A stretch of DNA of 5,265 bases. It comes from Patescibacteria group bacterium. GTDB lineage: Bacteria > Patescibacteriota > Patescibacteriia > UBA2591 > UBA6264. The first letter of the stretch is position 1. Each line of letters starts with the position of its first letter. The notes under the pieces were generated by a model. The model made no database searches. It worked only from the letters and a program-made list of their open reading frames with translations, and was not told the origin of the DNA. The DNA lies in assembly GCA_022572625.1 (NCBI GenBank), contig JACZVN010000038.1, positions 1 to 5,265 on the forward strand, in the 5' to 3' direction. The translations under genes were made by a program, and so were the position numbers. Of the stretch, positions 5,001 through 5,265 are shown one piece after another.

Positions 5001-5265
5001 GAAGTTTGTATAAAATTGAATTCTACGTTTTCTTGTTACCCTTTATAAAAAAAATTTTTGAGATAAAAAATATCATTACGTCAAATCAAAACTCTACTTT
5101 ATATGCTTTAAATCAATTACATGACATTTCTTCACATTTTAAAAAAAATCTTGCTTCACTTCATGGAACTCCTTCCACTCAAATTGATTTTTTTTATGAC
5201 ACCTTACAATTTGAGAATAATTTGCTCCATATTGAACTCTCACAAAAATCATTTCAAAAAATAAA
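4937..5265 (+). CDS. Unidentified open frame running off the window end (3' partial)
   Basis: Forward frame 2 has no stop for 109 codons from 4937 to the window end, which is unlikely by chance in sequence this AT-rich. The predicted residues (beginning FAEWYTNSKI, later LYALNQLHDISSHF and LASLHGTPSTQ) look like a helical soluble protein with no motif I recognise. No ATG or GTG start is present; TTG at 4973 or 5006 are the only start codons I noticed in this frame. The same frame is also protein-like just before it (DDFLSESDLDLIQESSY from 4883), but a TAG at 4934-4936 intervenes. This is most likely the interior of a gene whose 5' end was lost at the junction near 4902, so it may be a pseudogene or a chimeric join. 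Confidence 0.4.

Overview
This is an AT-rich bacterial window. Gene content and signals (sigma70-type promoters, Shine-Dalgarno sites on only some genes, a LexA-family repressor, a DUF2779-type nuclease, an archaeal-type TrpRS fragment) suggest an uncultivated Patescibacteria/CPR-like genome, possibly a metagenome assembly. That placement is an inference from gene style; no marker gene in the window proves it.

Layout. Bases 1-113 hold the C-terminal tail of an unidentified plus-strand gene. Bases 191-1138 encode a 315-aa kinase-like protein of the APH/choline-kinase phosphotransferase fold. Weak hairpins follow at 1145-1165 and 1182-1204. A 107-aa hypothetical gene lies on the minus strand (1264-1587). 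It is separated from the next plus-strand locus by back-to-back promoters, and the plus-strand promoter is near consensus. That locus (1768-2349) starts with a clear lipoprotein signal peptide and ends with an HELVH zinc-metalloprotease motif. The two halves share one reading frame but are split by a TGA at 1885-1887. A long hairpin terminator (2392-2425) closes the locus.

Next come a promoter and a full-length, apparently cleavable LexA/S24 repressor (2501-3145). It is followed 51 bases later by a large nuclease-like gene (3197-4558) that combines a Cas4/RecB-like PD-(D/E)XK part with a DEDD exonuclease-like DUF2779 part. The pair looks like a DNA-damage-response unit: repressor plus nuclease.

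The last 700 bases look broken. The DUF2779 protein ends before its expected C-terminal motif. About 50 bases later comes the first ~100 codons of an archaeal-type tryptophanyl-tRNA synthetase, which loses all family similarity at about base 4902. After that a third, compositionally different reading frame runs off the window end with no clear start and a TAG at 4934. This stretch is either a real recombination/decay zone or a chimeric assembly.

The items most worth a second look are the split lipoprotein-metalloprotease, the LexA-nuclease pairing with repeated AAGTTA half-sites at its promoter, and the double breakpoint at the right-hand end. I found no rRNA, tRNA, CRISPR array, transposase or phage gene.
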